The notes under the pieces were generated by a model that was not told the origin of the DNA, did no database searches, and worked only from the letters and a program-made list of their open reading frames with translations. Shown piece by piece: positions 1 through 11,296 of a stretch of 64,000 nt of DNA. How positions within the stretch are numbered: position 1 is the first letter of the stretch; each line of letters opens with the position of its first letter. A program made the translations under genes and the position numbers. Source of the stretch: Corinectria fuckeliana (lineage: Eukaryota > Ascomycota > Sordariomycetes > Hypocreales > Nectriaceae); assembly GCA_019137255.1 (NCBI GenBank), contig WPDH01000074.1, positions 186,001 to 250,000 of the forward strand. The letters are read 5' to 3'.

Positions 1-813
1 AACGTCGATTTCCTGCAGATTGAGTGAGATGAAGCAGTTTCCGACGCGCAAGTTAGTACATACCTTAACGCTCTTGATAGCAAAGCAGCTTCCACATGTA
101 GACACGGAAAACGGAAAGACAGGAGAGACGCCCTTGGCGCCTGGCCCGCGATGCCATTGATCGCTAGCCGTAGTGCTCTGCAAGTCACCCTTGCGAGCGC
201 AAAACTGACAGGAAAGGGAGCAGGCAAGACGCCACATCTCCAGTTCTGACTTGCCCTTCAACGGGGCCGGCATACGAGGCCAGAACAGCCGCCTCGAGGT
301 TTGCCATATGAAGTCAGGCTTCAATAGTTGAAGGGCGTTGAGGGAAGCAGAATAGTGGGATGAAAAGGTGACAGAAGGACAAGGATGTAGACACGTATGG
401 AAGAGTTTGTTGACAAGCAACAAACGGCCCAGAACCCTGGGTGGAAGCAAGGTGAAGATATGGTGCCATATCTCCGCTGGGAGTTGTTTCGCCCGATCCA
501 CCGCAGAGCCCGGGGTAACTCTTGAGCCTCCTGGCTCGTCCTCGTCTAATCTTACTCTCTTTGCGTGTATGGGCTGATCGAGACTCGGGGAATCCGGCGG
601 CTTTCGTTTGATGTTCATAGACCCATTAGGTTTCGGTATTTCGTTGGGAAGTGACTCGGCAGGATCGTCACCGCCAGTGTTCGTAGACTGGGCGTTGGAG
701 TCAGCAGTTGTAGAAATGTCTGGGCTGTATGGATCGTCGTCGGCCTGCGCAGGTTCGGTGAGCATTGCATCCGTGGCACATTCCCCAGACTCTCCTATTC
801 GTGGAGAGGACAT
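1..813 (-). CDS. F-box protein, 3' part beyond window edge
   Basis: Minus-strand gene read as exon 1 at 64..813 (250 codons, ATG at 811-813), a 51-nt intron 13..63 (GTATGT donor, CTGCAG acceptor) and the first four codons of exon 2 at 1..12 (EIDV), after which it leaves the window. An F-box follows a disordered N-terminus at about residues 108-145 (LPAEIWHHIFTLLPPRVLGR), the signature that binds Skp1 in SCF ubiquitin ligases. Further on are two CxxC pairs (CQFC, about 80 residues after the F-box, and CGSC close to the end of exon 1) that may bind zinc. The substrate-binding part is not in the window, so the target is unknown. The N-terminal 100 residues are acidic and Ser/Pro rich, with a possible basic nuclear signal (HAKRVR). 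F-box assignment is by motif recognition and is fairly secure; function beyond SCF adaptor is not inferred. Confidence 0.8.
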   Translation of the reverse strand, partial: MSSPRIGESGECATDAMLTEPAQADDDPYSPDISTTADSNAQSTNTGGDDPAESLPNEIPKPNGSMNIKRKPPDSPSLDQPIHAKRVRLDEDEPGGSRVTPGSAVDRAKQLPAEIWHHIFTLLPPRVLGRLLLVNKLFHTCLHPCPSVTFSSHYSASLNALQLLKPDFIWQTSRRLFWPRMPAPLKGKSELEMWRLACSLSCQFCARKGDLQSTTASDQWHRGPGAKGVSPVFPFSVSTCGSCFAIKSVKVCTNLRVGNCFISLNLQEIDV

Positions 814-1425
814 TGCTTCGCAGCAACGTGACCATGGACAGATACGTCGGAGGGAAAACAGCAAGAAAAGCTTGCCAGATCAGGCTGCAATGCAAGCATA
901 GGAAACGTAACACTTGTCAGGCTGGGCTAGAAAGTCGCAACGATGGTGTTTCAATCGTTGCAGGGTGGCCAGACAAACAAAGAATCATGGGAATTATGCT
1001 TCCCTTAAGCCCTTTCTGCGATCATGGGTGATTTGCAAAAGTGTCGGAAGGGATCGGGACGGTGGTGTTGGAGTGAATGTGAAGAAAGGAAAGCTCGTGG
1101 ATGAGTGGGAGGAAAAGAAGCAGGTTGCAAATCGCTGGTAATATGACGTAAGCAGCCCATTCACAAACTTTATGGTCCCTCTTAGGTAGTAGGTATGTAC
1201 CACCACCCCATATACATCGTAGCAAACATATTACGTAGGTATCTACGAACAGTAAGGTAAATCCTAGTAAGCAGAACTATGGACAGTTATACGTCGCTTG
1301 GTGGATTGTGAACCCTATTTTTCTTTGGTGAAGTTGAAGTGTTGAGTGGATTCCCCCCCCTGAATTCCAACATATAGGTAATCATCAACATGAATCCTAG
1401 TATAGGTATCGTACATGGTCGTTCA
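814..1425. other. Intergenic, F-box promoter and TF 3' end
   Basis: About 610 bp between the F-box start and the stop of the Zn2Cys6 factor; both genes point left, so this holds the F-box promoter and leader and the 3' UTR/terminator of the factor. Several TAGGTA-like words occur (around 1186-1240). No convincing coding frame seen. Confidence 0.6.
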
Positions 1426-4225
1426 TCACTGCATGTTCATGCCATCACCTCCTCCACCTGTTCCTCTTCTGCTACTACCGTCACGACTTCCCCCCCCTGT
1501 CGCTCCAAGGGTGCCACTTGCTGAGTTTTGATCGGGGGAAGACTGATCAGCTCCCGCACCATAAATCTGAAAGCTTTGGTCGGCTCCCCAGTTCGTCACC
1601 TGGGCGTAGTTCTCAAACGCGTTCTATCCAATTCATTAGCCATGGGTTGCTTTTGGGTGTGCTAAATGCGTGACTTACCCAGTCAAAGTTAGTGTTGAGG
1701 TCAATCCCAGTGCTGGAGCCACTTCCCATGCTATTAAACATCGAGGAGAAAGGAGATGCTGGACCTGGAGCGCCGAATCCTTCCATCTGCATGTTGATGC
1801 CCTCGGGGCCAGACACGCCAAAGTCCATTCCCATAAATGGAGCGGTATTGGGCGTAGAGAATGGGTTCATCCCGGTGTTGAACTCCGTCAGGCCTTGTGG
1901 TGAAATGAAACCGTGAGCCACAGCCTCGGAAGGGTCGATCCCCATAGAAGAAGTCAAGTCCTGCATCGGGTCTACCTGTGGACCTGGCTGAGCCTCGTCG
2001 CCGGATGAGGGATTCTTAATCTTCTCTAGCATGATTTCGATGATTTTGGTCGCCTTGAACGCCTCCATAGACGTGTCTACAATCGTCTTCCAGATACCTC
2101 TAGCAGTCTCTAGACTTCCAATCATTCGCGCTCGCTGTTCCTGGGTCCATAGGAATGCTCCTTCGTGATCCGGTAAAATCGCAGCTTGTGACGCGATGTT
2201 GTCAAAGTGTAGGTCTAAGATAACAAGCATCGCGGGCAAAATAAAATCTTTAGTTGCGATCGACTTGACATACCAGTGGACCGACCTCAACCTGCCAGTG
2301 GACTGGGACTCGCGATTGAGGACTGCGAGATGGTCCAGGGCTTGCAGGGATGCCTCGATGGCGCTTCGTCGCGAGTGCGCATACCTTGGGCTCTGTCTTG
2401 CCCGAGGCAGATACTTCCGGTGAAGCAAACAGAGAATTTTCTGATAGAGTATGTCTACGTTGAACCGAGCAATGATCAACGTCACGGGGTCGTGCGAGCC
2501 CTCCAGGTTGGTCAGCTTCAGGTGCGGTGGAAGTTCCTGCATTACCTGACGAAGCTTTGCGTCGAACCGAACAATCTCGTCGTAAGGCACATGCTTTCCG
2601 AGCCGATTGGTAGCTTGGAGGATGTTCCCCAGTTCGTTGCAAAGTCTAGACTTTGCAATCATATACGCGATTGGAGTCGGCTCCGTCGGAGGTCGGGAGG
2701 GTGGTAGAACTTTGATGTCGGGATGAAACTCGTCGTCAAAGATGTTGTTGGGGAGCTGAGTGTCACAGTCATGTTCGTAGATCATGCTAGGCAGTGACAC
2801 TTGATGTGAGAAGATGACGTCGGACATCCGCACCAGAGCCCACGTCCTTCGTCTCATTTCCTATAAGGGTGTTAGACACTAATAGAAAGTGGGGGACGTC
2901 AAGCTCTATTTCTCGAGTTGACTCTCGAAGACGGCACTTACTGCTTGGAAAGGGGTGATATTGGGGAACGATTTCGCGTCACGATGGTACCCCATGCGGA
3001 AGGCGATTCGTGTGATTAGGGACACGATCAGCCACAGGCCCAGATCGGCATCCCAGCGAGAAGAGTATTCTCCAAATACATAGAGAATCATAGTCTCAAC
3101 AGTGTAGTCTACTGGCTTGGTGTAGTCTGACTTGACGAGGCACTGGACGGTCCGCAGCCGATATTCGTTGGCCAATTCCAGTGTTCGGCCTTTCCACTCA
3201 GGCGGCTCATCGCCAACCTTGTGGTAGCTCAACATCGCAAGACAAAGGATGGAGTAGAGCAGACCCAGCCACATGACAGGGGTCTTTGAAGGATCCTGCC
3301 AATGGGCTCGCAGTTGTTTTTGGAAAGTCGGTCCGTGGATGATATTGACGGCGTTATCCATAGAGTTGAAGTAGCGTCCGCAAAGCGTCAGAACGCTTGA
3401 CTTGGGGGGCAGCTCGGCCCGAATTTCGATCTCTGAAGCGGGAACAGCCCCAAAGAGGAGCGTGGGCCCTTCTCGAGCATCCATAGGTTTTGATGACCGG
3501 ACCTTCTCGTAGCTCGTCTCCAGCTCCTTCTTGTGTGAGTTGAAGTAGTTTTTCACTTCCGAAATATCTGCCAGGATTGTGTGCCAGTGCTGCTGTCCAA
3601 CATATAGGGATTTGCCCTTGTCAGTATCGACCTTCAAGAAGCCTAACGAGGCCGCCAGGCCCTCTTCAGTATCGCTTTCATCATCGTCGTCGCCGTCCAC
3701 CATGGCAGCCTCGTCGTCACGACCAACCTTGGCAGAGGAGCCGCTGTCGGTTAGAGATTGCGTCGCGGCTCCAGCAGCGGCAGCTGATGCAGCGTCCACG
3801 TTTGCGCCTCCATGCATTAAAGATAAAACTAGGCCTTCCAAACGGTCAATACGATTTTGCATGTCATCAGGACTTGAGTCTCCTTGACTTTGGTTCTTCT
3901 TGCGAGTAACTGGCGTGGCATACGAGCAGGATGTAGTGCCCATACCTTCCCGCTTCGTACAGTTACTGCAAGGCTGACTTCTGTCGCATTTCCTGCCGTC
4001 CGTTAGTAAGGTCTAAAGAGGTATGACCATCCTATGGTTCTCGCTTACAGTCTATAGAGATGGTTAGCGCTGGCGTGAGAAGAACAGAATAGGGCTGACA
4101 TACTTCCTCGTCCGGCAAGGGTAGCAGCTAAGCGGGACGCGATTCCTCTTCCTGACAACACGGAACTGATCCTCAGGGGAGCGACCGCCCTGAGAGGAGT
4201 TCGTCGAAGGGGGGGTCGGAGTCAT
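1426..4225 (-). CDS. Zn2Cys6 fungal transcription factor with micro-exon
   Basis: Five exons on the minus strand: 4104..4225, 4049..4051, 2942..3992, 1679..2860, 1426..1623; the joined frame is 2556 nt, 851 aa. The zinc cluster lies at residues 34-60 and reads CYPCRTRK, then LKCDRSQPCSNC, then a last Cys; the 3-nt second exon (ACT) supplies the extra codon that gives the canonical C-x2-C-x6-C spacing. A short coiled-coil linker follows (NRIDRLEGLVLSL). The fungal transcription factor middle homology region spans roughly residues 200-550 and crosses the third intron at the conserved EMRRRTW motif. The C-terminal tail is Gly/Met/Pro rich and acidic, as in activation domains. The last intron (1624..1678) is inferred from a GTAAGT donor and ATAG acceptor; without it the protein would end 5' of the acceptor. 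It probably regulates transcription in the nucleus; target genes cannot be told from sequence. Confidence 0.88.
4049..4051 (-). other. 3-nt micro-exon (ACT) in the zinc cluster
   Basis: On the minus strand the sequence is CTATAG, ACT, GTAAGC: a perfect acceptor directly followed by three bases and a perfect donor. Flanking introns are 4052..4103 (52 nt, GTATGT donor) and 3993..4048 (56 nt, GGCAG acceptor). Including ACT gives AA+ACT+G, codons AAA CTG, so the protein reads RKLKC, the usual zinc-cluster sequence. Skipping it also keeps frame but gives RKKC, one residue short of the C-x6-C spacing. Confidence 0.75.
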
Positions 4226-6591
4226 TGTGATGGGATGATGGGCACGAGACTTGAGAGTGTCTCAAGGGAAAAAGGAGAATTCGGGGAAGGTCTGACGATG
4301 GGGAAGTTGAGGATGGACGCCAGCTCCTGGGAGCCGACGTCAATATATTAGAGCCTTAGGACCCGTGCAAGGGTTCAAAAGACCTCCGTCGGAGATGGTG
4401 GGACAGGTCCCAACTAGGAGATCCAAGTTCTAGATCTCAAAGATAGATGCCGTCCCGCGGGTGTGGTGGGGCGGTAGTCCAAGCCTCGGTATCCCAATGC
4501 CTTAAGATGCTGGATGACGAGGAATCTCTCGTCCCAGCTCGTTTTCCAGGGCCTATCGTCCTCCTTTGAGGAGTTTCCTCCAGAACTGCTGCCTGTGTCC
4601 TGCCACAGACTCGCCCTCGATGCGCGGCGCAGCTGCGCAAGTCGCCCAAGGGTGGCGGACTAGAGTGAGACCGGAGATTCGGCAGGTCGCTCGCGGAGGT
4701 CTCGGGGCTTGGAGAAGATGCGCCAGGTTGTGCGGCACAATGCGCGTCGGGCAATACGGCTTCGGCGGCTACGGGAAACCAGAGGCAAGGGGCGTGGCCG
4801 AGGATGGGACGTTGCGAAGGCGAAAGAGCAGTAAACTGAAGCTTGGGAAGCTAAAAGATCACTCAGCATTTCGCAACAGGGAGGCCGTGAAGAAGAAGGG
4901 GAGACACTTACCAATCGCCAGCGACACGATACTGAGGGTGGGATGAGGAAGAAGAGCGGAGAAGAGGGGGGAGAAACCAGAAGATTTGCGACAAGACTAG
5001 ATTTGTCTCGAGGCGTCAGCGTCAAGTCAGCCTGATGGACGCTTGGCTGGGCTTTGAGACGAAGGTAACTTAACGTTACCCTAGCACCGACTGTCTTTCT
5101 AATCTACCTGCAATGGTGGGGGGTGATGCACAAGACGGGGCCGGGATCCACTGGGTTGATGACGCCGCGTTCTTCTCCCATCTCGGTACCTAGATGACTT
5201 ACTAAGGTACCTGAGCCGGTCAGTGCGATGCGATGGCATTATGGATGCTCTGATCGAACCGGACCCGTCGGTCGGGGGTAGATTCCACCGCCGCCGCCGC
5301 CGCCGCCGACGTAGGGGTCCGGAAGCCAATAGGTGCCTCCCTGCCTCATTAGAAGGATGCCACCCTACGTATGTCATGTCGTGCCTAGGCGGTCTTCGTC
5401 AATGTGGGTGCGGCTGTTGATGATTAGTTATCTAGGTAACTAGATTATGCGGAGCACTTGTCTCCCGCTTGTACCTGAAGGCTGAATTTATGGTTACAGA
5501 GAAGGATGAATTTGAATCCGAATACTCTGATATTGCTCTTACAGTTACACCTAACTTCCTTACTCCAGCACAAGCAGTCGGTAATAAAGTACAATTGCCT
5601 AGTACAGAGCACCTAGGTACCTCAAGGCAGTGAGAACATGTACACAAAGCCAGGTACTTACTACACAAAGGCATTTGTCGGTGAGCCTCATCTCCCAATC
5701 TGATCATATCGCGTCATACTCGTAAATCTCGCTGTTGTTGATAGTTGTCACTAACCACCTTCGTCATGGCTTCATTGGGTTGAAAAAGGATGAGGTTGCA
5801 TCTAAGCTGTGAGTCATTCATCGCACCCACCTGTGCACCACCGCTAATAGCTGCCTATCCCTTTCTATCCCTTTCTGCACGACGGCAAAGTCGGAAGACG
5901 GCTAGACTGTTGCCGTTATTTGTCAGCGCCTCTCACCTCCCATGTTACTAAGTAGCTAGACTGGTTGGACTGGCTGCGATGTAAGTACGAGTGACCTAAC
6001 TACCTACTGATACATCGTATACTGCCTTGCACCATATCAACCACGACAGCAAATTTGAGCCCAAGCATACAATATGCGCCTTGTGCTCCTACATGATTAA
6101 TGGCGCCCATGGCACATGACCGCCCGTCTCTTCCGATGATGATACTGTTGGAGGTAGATAACTAGAGGAGGGTCGCGTTCGTCCGCAGGTCATTCGGCGT
6201 AACCCGAGTTGGGCATCTCGAAGCGACATATGAGTTGAGTCCACGGCTCTCATAGTCGTGTGTTGGGGTTGACTAGGTAGGTAGACGGACACATTGTCGC
6301 TCAGAATGGCAAACATCTTCTTTTTCGACGTCCCTCCAATTGAACCGCAACTCGTGCTCTTCCTCGCTGCTCTCTAGTGGCTTTTTACTCACGACCCGAT
6401 CCCTTGAATGCATCTTCTCCTACTGCCTTCGGTCTGAACGGTCTGCATCTAGCTGCTTTTGCAGTCTTTCACTAGTAGCGGTATATTGGCTCACACGACT
6501 CCACGGCTTGGTTTCCTGTAATAGCCACCAAGGCTTCACGTCGTTGGAGGGAAACGCGCATGCATATCAATCTTTGTGTAAAATGTCCAAT
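4226..6591. other. 2.4-kb intergenic region
   Basis: Promoter of the Zn2Cys6 factor and 3' flank of the glutaredoxin gene. Holds a (CCG)n run at about 5290-5309 and AGGTACCT/TACCTAGG palindromes (5430-5450, 5608-5622). Overlapping arginine- and proline-rich frames at 4437-5025 lack recognisable protein features and I do not call them genes. Confidence 0.5.
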
Positions 6592-7409
6592 TCAGGCGGA
6601 GGTTTCGCCGGTTCCCACGCTGTAAGGCTTGAAAAACCCCTCGTTGTTGCTGACTTCTTCCTTGACCTGTGAAAGTGTAAGTTTGAGTACATATCAAGCC
6701 CTTCACGGTGAGTACTTACAATATCCAACCCGCCGACCAGCTCTCCGTCAATCCAAAGCTGGGGGTATGTCGGCCACTCGGCATATTCCTTAAGTCCTTG
6801 ACGGACCTCATCATCGGCCAGGATGTTGAAAAAGCCATATTTGACGGAGTTCTCCCGCAGAAGAGCAACTAATTGGCGCGAAAAGCCACACTGCGGCGAG
6901 CTAGGAGTGCCCTTCATGAAGAGCATCACAGGAGCGGCCTTGACCAGATCAGCAAGACGCTTGAACAACTCCTCCTTCTTCTTCTCGGGGTCCTGTTCCT
7001 CGGCCGGCGCATTGTCGACGTCCATTCCGTTCGTGATGGCGCCTGCCGAGGAGTCTTGTCCGGATCGCTGAGCGTGGGCTTCGATGGCTGTTCGCACTTT
7101 AAGGGCGCTGCTACCGCTAACAGTCTCGAGGACCTTGCCGTTCCTCAACAGAACTAGGAATGGCACTGCAGTAACATCGTAGGCCTCGCTGATGTCGCTT
7201 AGTTCCTCGGCGTTGAGGGACACCCACTTGGTGGTTGGGGGCTCGGATACAGGGTATTCGGAGGCGAGTGTCGACAGGACGGTCGCCATCTGGGCGCAGG
7301 GAGCAGCCCAGGGAGCGTGGAAGGAAACCACGAGGAGGGTCGTCGGGGGCACTGAGGCCACCACCTGCTCCCACTCGGAGACGCTGGTGACTTCGCTTAT
7401 GGTCGACAT
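6592..7409 (-). CDS. GRX4: Monothiol glutaredoxin, Grx3/Grx4 type
   Basis: Two exons, 6720..7409 and 6592..6666, joined across a 53-nt intron (GTAAGT, CACAG); 254 aa, the usual size for this family. Residues 1-115 form a thioredoxin-like domain with the single-cysteine motif WAAPC (Cys38), and residues 145-254 form the glutaredoxin domain with the monothiol active site CGFS at 174-177, followed by the WPTYPQLW and GGLDIV motifs that line the glutathione and Fe-S binding site. Proteins of this family bind a bridging [2Fe-2S] cluster with glutathione, act in cytosol and nucleus and report iron status to iron regulators (Aft1 in yeast; SreA/HapX type factors in filamentous fungi). A low-complexity acidic linker (res. 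118-147) joins the two domains. The start codon is the first ATG of the frame. It is divergent from the Abp1 gene. Name given by family; an orthology test was not possible. Confidence 0.93.
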
Positions 7410-8064
7410 GGTATTAGGTTAGCTATTATTCGAGTATGGACTGTCGAATGTCGATCCACGCCAGACGAAAATGCGAGGTTGCGAGGTTGCGATGTGAAGT
7501 GCGAATTTTGGCGGGGCAATGGCACGGAGGGGCTCGGAGCCCAGCAATTGCGTCAGTTGGACTCCCTCTACGCGACGGCGGCTGACCCGGGCCCCCCGAT
7601 ACATGCATCGCAGAAGAAGCCTGAAGAAACCCGAGTTGCTGGGCATGCAAGTAAGCCGAAACGCAGCTCACCCCGCCCCAGCTAGCCCCAGTCAACAGCA
7701 TTTCCTTAGCACCAGTCGAAGCTACATCATCAGCCACAGTGCCCATTCCCTCATTCTCCCCATCCGCAACTTGAGTTCTGCAACTCGTCGCAGCTCCCAA
7801 ACGGACACCAAATCTGCAACGCTGTGCTTCTGAGTCTCGGGTGCTGGGGTTTCCTTTTCTTCCCCTTTCCACCTGTTCCTTCGCTGTCGCTCTCGCTCGC
7901 AACCTCCACTTCCTCCGTCTCCGGAGCTCCGCCGCCTCCGTGTTCTCTGTGGAGCTGCTCGCCGCAGCAACCAGGTGTCAACGTCACCCCCCAACCCCCA
8001 TCAGCCAAACGCCAAACCTCTCCCATCTCCATCTGCCCTCGTCAACCCACAACAGCGCACAACG
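7410..8064. promoter_or_regulatory. Bidirectional promoter region, glutaredoxin/Abp1
   Basis: 655 bp between two divergent start codons. On the Abp1 side there is a long pyrimidine tract (about 7828-7900) and a C-rich leader, typical of core promoters in filamentous fungi. No clear TATA box seen near either start. Confidence 0.5.
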
Positions 8065-10657
8065 ATGGCGTCCCTGAATCTGTCGATTAACGGCCCCTCC
8101 ATAAAGAGCAGCTACAATGGCGTCGTCAACGGCCCGGCGCCATCCTCCAGCTCGCCTACTCATGCCCAGTGGGCCCTGTTCTCGGTGCAGGCACCTCTCC
8201 TAAATGCCTTTCAGGACAGCGGCGCCAAGGAGAGCATCCTCAAGGTGCAAGGCACTGGCGGTATGCCAACCACTGCAAGGCCCCGAGTTGCCTCGTCTCG
8301 CTAACATGACGACAGATGGCGAGCTCGCCGACCTCATCGAGGACTTCAGCGAGGGCCGCATCCAATTCGCCTTTGCCAAGGTCAAGGACCCCAATAGCGG
8401 TCTGCCCAAGAGCATCCTAATCGCTTGGTGCGGTGGAGGCGTCCCCGAGCGGACCAAGGGTTATTTCACTAGTCACTTGGCTGCCGTCTCCAAGGTGCTC
8501 CACGGCTACCACGTCCAGGTCACCGCTCGCTCTGACAGCGACCTCGAAGTCGACTCTATTATGCAAAAGGTCGCCGACGCATCCGGAGCCAAATACTCTG
8601 CTGGAAGCTCTGCCCCTCGCGCCGCCGCGCCGCCTCCAGTCAAATCGAAACCTGTATTCACCCCTACGACGAGCAGCCGCGGAGCCAACCCCCTCGTCGC
8701 CGCTCGGTCCAAGAAAGAGGAGGGCGTCGATGCAGACGGTTGGGGTGCTGACGCCCCTCCGGTCACCAGGAGTCAACTCGAGAAGGTCGAGTCCGCCTAC
8801 AAGCCTACAAAGGTGAGCCTGGCCGACCTCACGAAGCAGCCCAGCGCCACAACTTCCAGCAGCGGCGGCGGTGTCCGGGAAGATGTTGTCAGGGGCGGAT
8901 ATCAACCAGTTGGAAAAATTGATATTGCGGCTCTCCGCGCCCAGGCACGAAAGAGCGAAGACGATCGACCAAGCATAGTCAAGGGGGCCTACGAGCCAGT
9001 CGGAAAGGTCGACATTGCTGCAATTCGGGCCAAGGCCCAGAAGCCTGCCGCCGCCGAAACCCTTGAGGAGGAGCCACGACCTGTCGCAGATCGCATGGCT
9101 GCCTTCTCTCAGCCACCCGCCCAGTCAGAGCGACTTACATCGCTCCCCAAGCCCAAGGTTGCCAACAAGTTCGGTGCAGCGGCAAGCTTCTCAGGCACCA
9201 AGGCACCCACCCCTGGCACACTGGGCCTTGGATCCCCAGCCCCTCCTGCTGCTCCTCCCGTTGGCGCTGCCAGCCGTACATTTGCGGACAAGGGCGGCAA
9301 GACTCCCGCTCAACTGTGGGCTGAGAAGAAGGCCAAGGAGAGGGGGATTGATGTTGCGAGCGCAATTCCCACTCCCAGCGCTCCCAGCGCAGCACCCGTT
9401 ATAGCTCAAAAGAGCGGAGGTGAATGGAAGAGCGGATACACTGGCAAGAGCTGGGCGTCTGTCCAGACCCCCGGTTATGGCCACGGTGCGACCAAGGACG
9501 TGAGCGCGCACAACACGGGCGAGGCTGAACACGATGCCGAGGAGACGCCAGCATCGCCCTCCGGTGGTGTGTCTGCCATACGCGATCGATTCAAGGACAC
9601 GGCTCCCATTGGATCTGCACCACCCCCCGCTGCGCGTCGTCCTGCCGAGGAGGAGGATGAGGAGGAGCCTGCGCCGCCACCCGTCCCTGCCGGCTCAAGG
9701 CCGTCCGGAGGCTTCGCACTTCCTGGGCTTCCCAGCCGACCAGCCGCGGTGGAGCAGGACAACGAACTGGAGGATCCTGCTGCATACGAACCTGTGGTGG
9801 AGCGAGATCATTCCCCCGTTCGTATCGCGGTTCCCGTCAGCCGTGGCCCGGAGCCGCCTCTTGCGACTCCTCCGGAGCAACGAGCTCCCCCGCCCCTCCC
9901 TGCCAGCGAGATTCCCGTGCCGAAAGAGCAAGATCTTCCTGACCAGAAGGAATCATCGCACGCGGCCAGGGCTGCTGGAGCCGCGGTTGCCGGTGTTGCT
10001 GTCGGAGCTGGCGTCGGAGCGGTCGCTCAACAGGCGTTTGAGCAAGAGTCGGAGCCGGAGCCGGAACACGATGCAGGTGGGGCGCAAGCGCCGGCGACTC
10101 AGGGAGGCTACCGAGCAGTGGTCCAGTACGACTACGAGAAGGCCGAGGATAACGAGATCGAGCTGGTCGAGGGCGACTACGTGACCAACATTGAAATGCT
10201 GGATGAGGACTGGTGGATGGGCACCAACTCGAGGGGCGAGAGCGGTCTCTTCCCGAGCAACTATGTGGAGATTGTCGAGGACGGCGGCGAGCCGGAGGCT
10301 GAAGCTCAAACTCATGCCCAAGCCCCACCGCCACCACCTCCGGCAGCCGACCCGACTCCGGAGCCCGAGGTACACCAGGCAACCCCAGACCCCGAGCCGG
10401 CGGAGGCAGCTGGGCAGACTGCAACGGCCCTGTACGACTATGAGGCCGCGGAAGACAATGGTAAGCATTTCTTCTAATCACCTCCAAGGGCGAAATATAC
10501 TAGGAATCAGAAGCGCTAACCATGATGCACAGAACTGAGCTTCCCCGAAGATGCAAAGGTTACTGGACTTGAGTTTCCTGATGAGGATTGGTGGTTTGGA
10601 CACTACGGGGGACATGCTGGTCTCTTCCCGGCCAATTACGTGCAGCTCGACTCTTGA
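8065..10657 (+). CDS. ABP1: Actin-binding protein Abp1 (drebrin-like)
   Basis: Three exons 8065..8260, 8316..10460, 10533..10657; 821 aa. The N-terminal about 170 residues form an ADF-H domain (begins MASLNLSING; contains IEDFSEGRIQFAFAKV and ILIAWCGGGVPERTKGY), which binds actin filaments. A disordered Pro/Ala/Glu-rich middle carries two copies of a 30-aa repeat (YxPVGKxDIAAxRAxA, from residues about 258 and 288) and PPPxP-type stretches. Two SH3 domains follow: about 664-718 (ALYDY-like VQYDY, EDWWMG, LFPSNYVEIV) and about 766-818 (ALYDYEAAEDN, EDWWFG, LFPANYVQL), the second split by an intron. Known family role: links Arp2/3-dependent actin patches to endocytosis by recruiting kinases and lipid phosphatases at cortical patches. 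The start is the first ATG of the exon-1 frame and is shared by both divergent-promoter logic and the ADF-H start. Highly confident family call. Confidence 0.93.
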
Positions 10658-11296
10658 GCATGGAGCTATTGATTGTGCGTGCTAGATGGGCGGATTGGTA
10701 ATTGAAATTTCTAGGGAACGGTGAGAAGCAACGGGGAAAGAAAAGGTCTGTGGTCATGGTATTATGAAAAGCAAGCAATCAAGTCCCATGCAACAGGTCC
10801 TATGCGCCCATGCCCGCATCAGTTGCAGTGATGACACCCAATGTACCAAGTCTCGAGACGCCTATCTAGGCAGGCTGAAGAAAGATATTGAAACTTGGGG
10901 TCGGACTCGGAAAGCAACAAGAAGAAAGCAAAAGAGGCGAAATAGGGCAATGAGAGCTGTGTACAGACGGCTTTAGAGAGGGAAATTGCCCCGTTAATAG
11001 CATTTCCAACGTCACACGGGACATAAACAAGGTCCTTCGCGTGTCTCATTTCCCGTACTCCGTCAGCGGTATTCAGTTCCCACTATCCTCCTCTTGATAT
11101 GGTTCTCCACCTGAAGCTCTCCACCTGTCGCAAGTCACAACGCCCGGGTGACCAGGGGGTATTTGGGATGGTGGGCTAAGTATTTCCCAGTTTGCTTTGC
11201 ATCGGGAGGTTATTTGTTCGCGGTACAAAGTTCGAGCAATTGGGCGTCGGCGACGGCGTCGTGACAATCGTGGTTGTTCTTTTACCCGAGGCTGGC
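10658..11296. other. Convergent 3' intergenic region
   Basis: About 640 bp between the stops of Abp1 and the CYSTM gene. Contains presumed 3' UTRs; a TACTCCGT word at 11055. No gene seen. Confidence 0.5.

Noticed and set aside
4437..5025. Overlapping frames on both strands
   Set aside because: Arg/Pro-rich on both strands as expected for GC-rich DNA; no conserved motif.
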